DNA from: Wenzhouxiangella sp.
GTDB lineage: Bacteria; Pseudomonadota; Gammaproteobacteria; Xanthomonadales; Wenzhouxiangellaceae
Assembly (NCBI GenBank): GCA_007116585.1
Contig: SKIE01000120.1
Location: 1-5,942, forward strand
Length of the DNA stretch: 5,942 bases
Direction of reading: 5' to 3'
The translations under genes were made by a program, and so were the position numbers. Each line of letters starts with the position of its first letter. The first letter of the stretch is position 1. The notes under the pieces were generated by a model. That model was not told the origin of the DNA, did not search any database, and saw only the letters and a list, made by a program, of their open reading frames with translations. This document shows positions 5,606 through 5,942 of the stretch, piece by piece.

Positions 5606-5942
5606 ATGACCCGCGCTGTCTTTCAAGCTAGTGGGCTGACCAAAATCTATCGAATGGGGGAAGTCGCCATCCATGCCTTGCGCGGTGTGGATCTGGAGCT
5701 GTACGATGGCGAGCTGGTGGTCATGCTGGGTGCTTCCGGGTCGGGCAAGTCAACGCTGCTCAACATCATGGGCGGACTGGATGTGGCCAGCGATGGCCAG
5801 CTGCGCTACCGGGATCAGGATCTGGCCCGGGCTTCCGAGTCGGATCTGACCCGCTTCCGCCGTGAGCATGTCGGCTTCGTCTTCCAGTTCTACAACCTGA
5901 TTCCCTCGCTGACGGCGCGCGAGAACGTGGCCATCGCCACCG
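5606..5942 (+). CDS. ABC transporter ATP-binding protein, LolD/MacB/FtsE type, N-terminal fragment
   Basis: Nucleotide-binding subunit of an ABC transporter; the first 112 residues are present and the rest runs off the right edge. Visible are an A-loop aromatic (Y15 in LTKIYRMG), Walker [10 protein letters not shown] (42-50, K48 and S49), the short ILNIMGG-like helix (LLNIMGGLD, 51-59) and the Q-loop region [21 protein letters not shown] (Q94 as the Q-loop glutamine; residues 88-108). The phrase [14 protein letters not shown] is characteristic of the MacB/LolD/FtsE branch, whose partners are FtsX-like permeases, so a permease gene probably follows outside the window. The second Walker A residue is alanine where proline is common. 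The start at ATG 5606 gives a normal family N-terminus; GGAG (5591-5594) is 11 bases upstream, somewhat far. Its substrate cannot be told from this fragment. Confidence 0.9.
   Translation, partial: MTRAVFQASGLTKIYRMGEVAIHALRGVDLELYDGELVVMLGASGSGKSTLLNIMGGLDVASDGQLRYRDQDLARASESDLTRFRREHVGFVFQFYNLIPSLTARENVAIAT

Overview
The window looks like ordinary core chromosome of a high-GC gammaproteobacterium. The Fis-purH-purD linkage, a UvrD N-terminus that begins almost like the E. coli protein, and a DUF3426 zinc-ribbon gene in front of fis all point there. A Xanthomonadales/Chromatiales-type lineage (for example Wenzhouxiangella-like) is my best guess; it is inferred from gene order and cannot be proven from this window.

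Layout. Seven genes run on the minus strand with almost no space between them. In transcription order, from high to low coordinates, they are pyrE (5468-4818), a secreted DUF4124 coiled-coil protein (4821-4207), a DUF3426 zinc-ribbon membrane protein (4206-3460), fis (3344-3081), purH (3071-1536), purD (1493-210) and the start of uvrD (205-1, cut by the window edge). pyrE/DUF4124 overlap by ATGA. DUF4124/DUF3426 abut with no gap. fis/purH are 9 bp apart with the purH ribosome binding site over the fis stop. purD/uvrD are 4 bp apart. The only sizeable gap is the 115 bp before fis, so the run probably splits into a pyrE unit and a fis-purH-purD-uvrD unit. On the plus strand, diverging from pyrE, a LolD/MacB-type ABC transporter ATPase starts at 5606 and runs off the right edge.

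How the genes fit together. PyrE makes orotidine monophosphate in de novo pyrimidine synthesis. PurD carries out the second step of de novo purine synthesis and PurH the last two, giving IMP. Fis is the growth-phase nucleoid protein, and UvrD is the repair helicase. Together this is a nucleotide-supply, chromosome-architecture and repair block. The two envelope-associated DUF proteins are co-transcribed passengers of unknown role.

Non-coding signals. The two intergenic spaces carry the most interesting sequence. Upstream of fis (3384-3443) there is a 42-base segment that folds on paper into a perfectly paired three-way junction, next to a tandem 8-bp repeat with a 10-bp period. Between pyrE and the ABC gene (5491-5539) there is a cluster of GTTTGCC/GGCAA(A/G)C half-sites and nested inverted repeats. 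A -10-like TAGAAT lies so close to pyrE that the mRNA may be leaderless.

I found no mobile element, CRISPR array, tRNA/rRNA, toxin-antitoxin pair or clearly new multi-gene system. There is no gene-free stretch over 300 bp.
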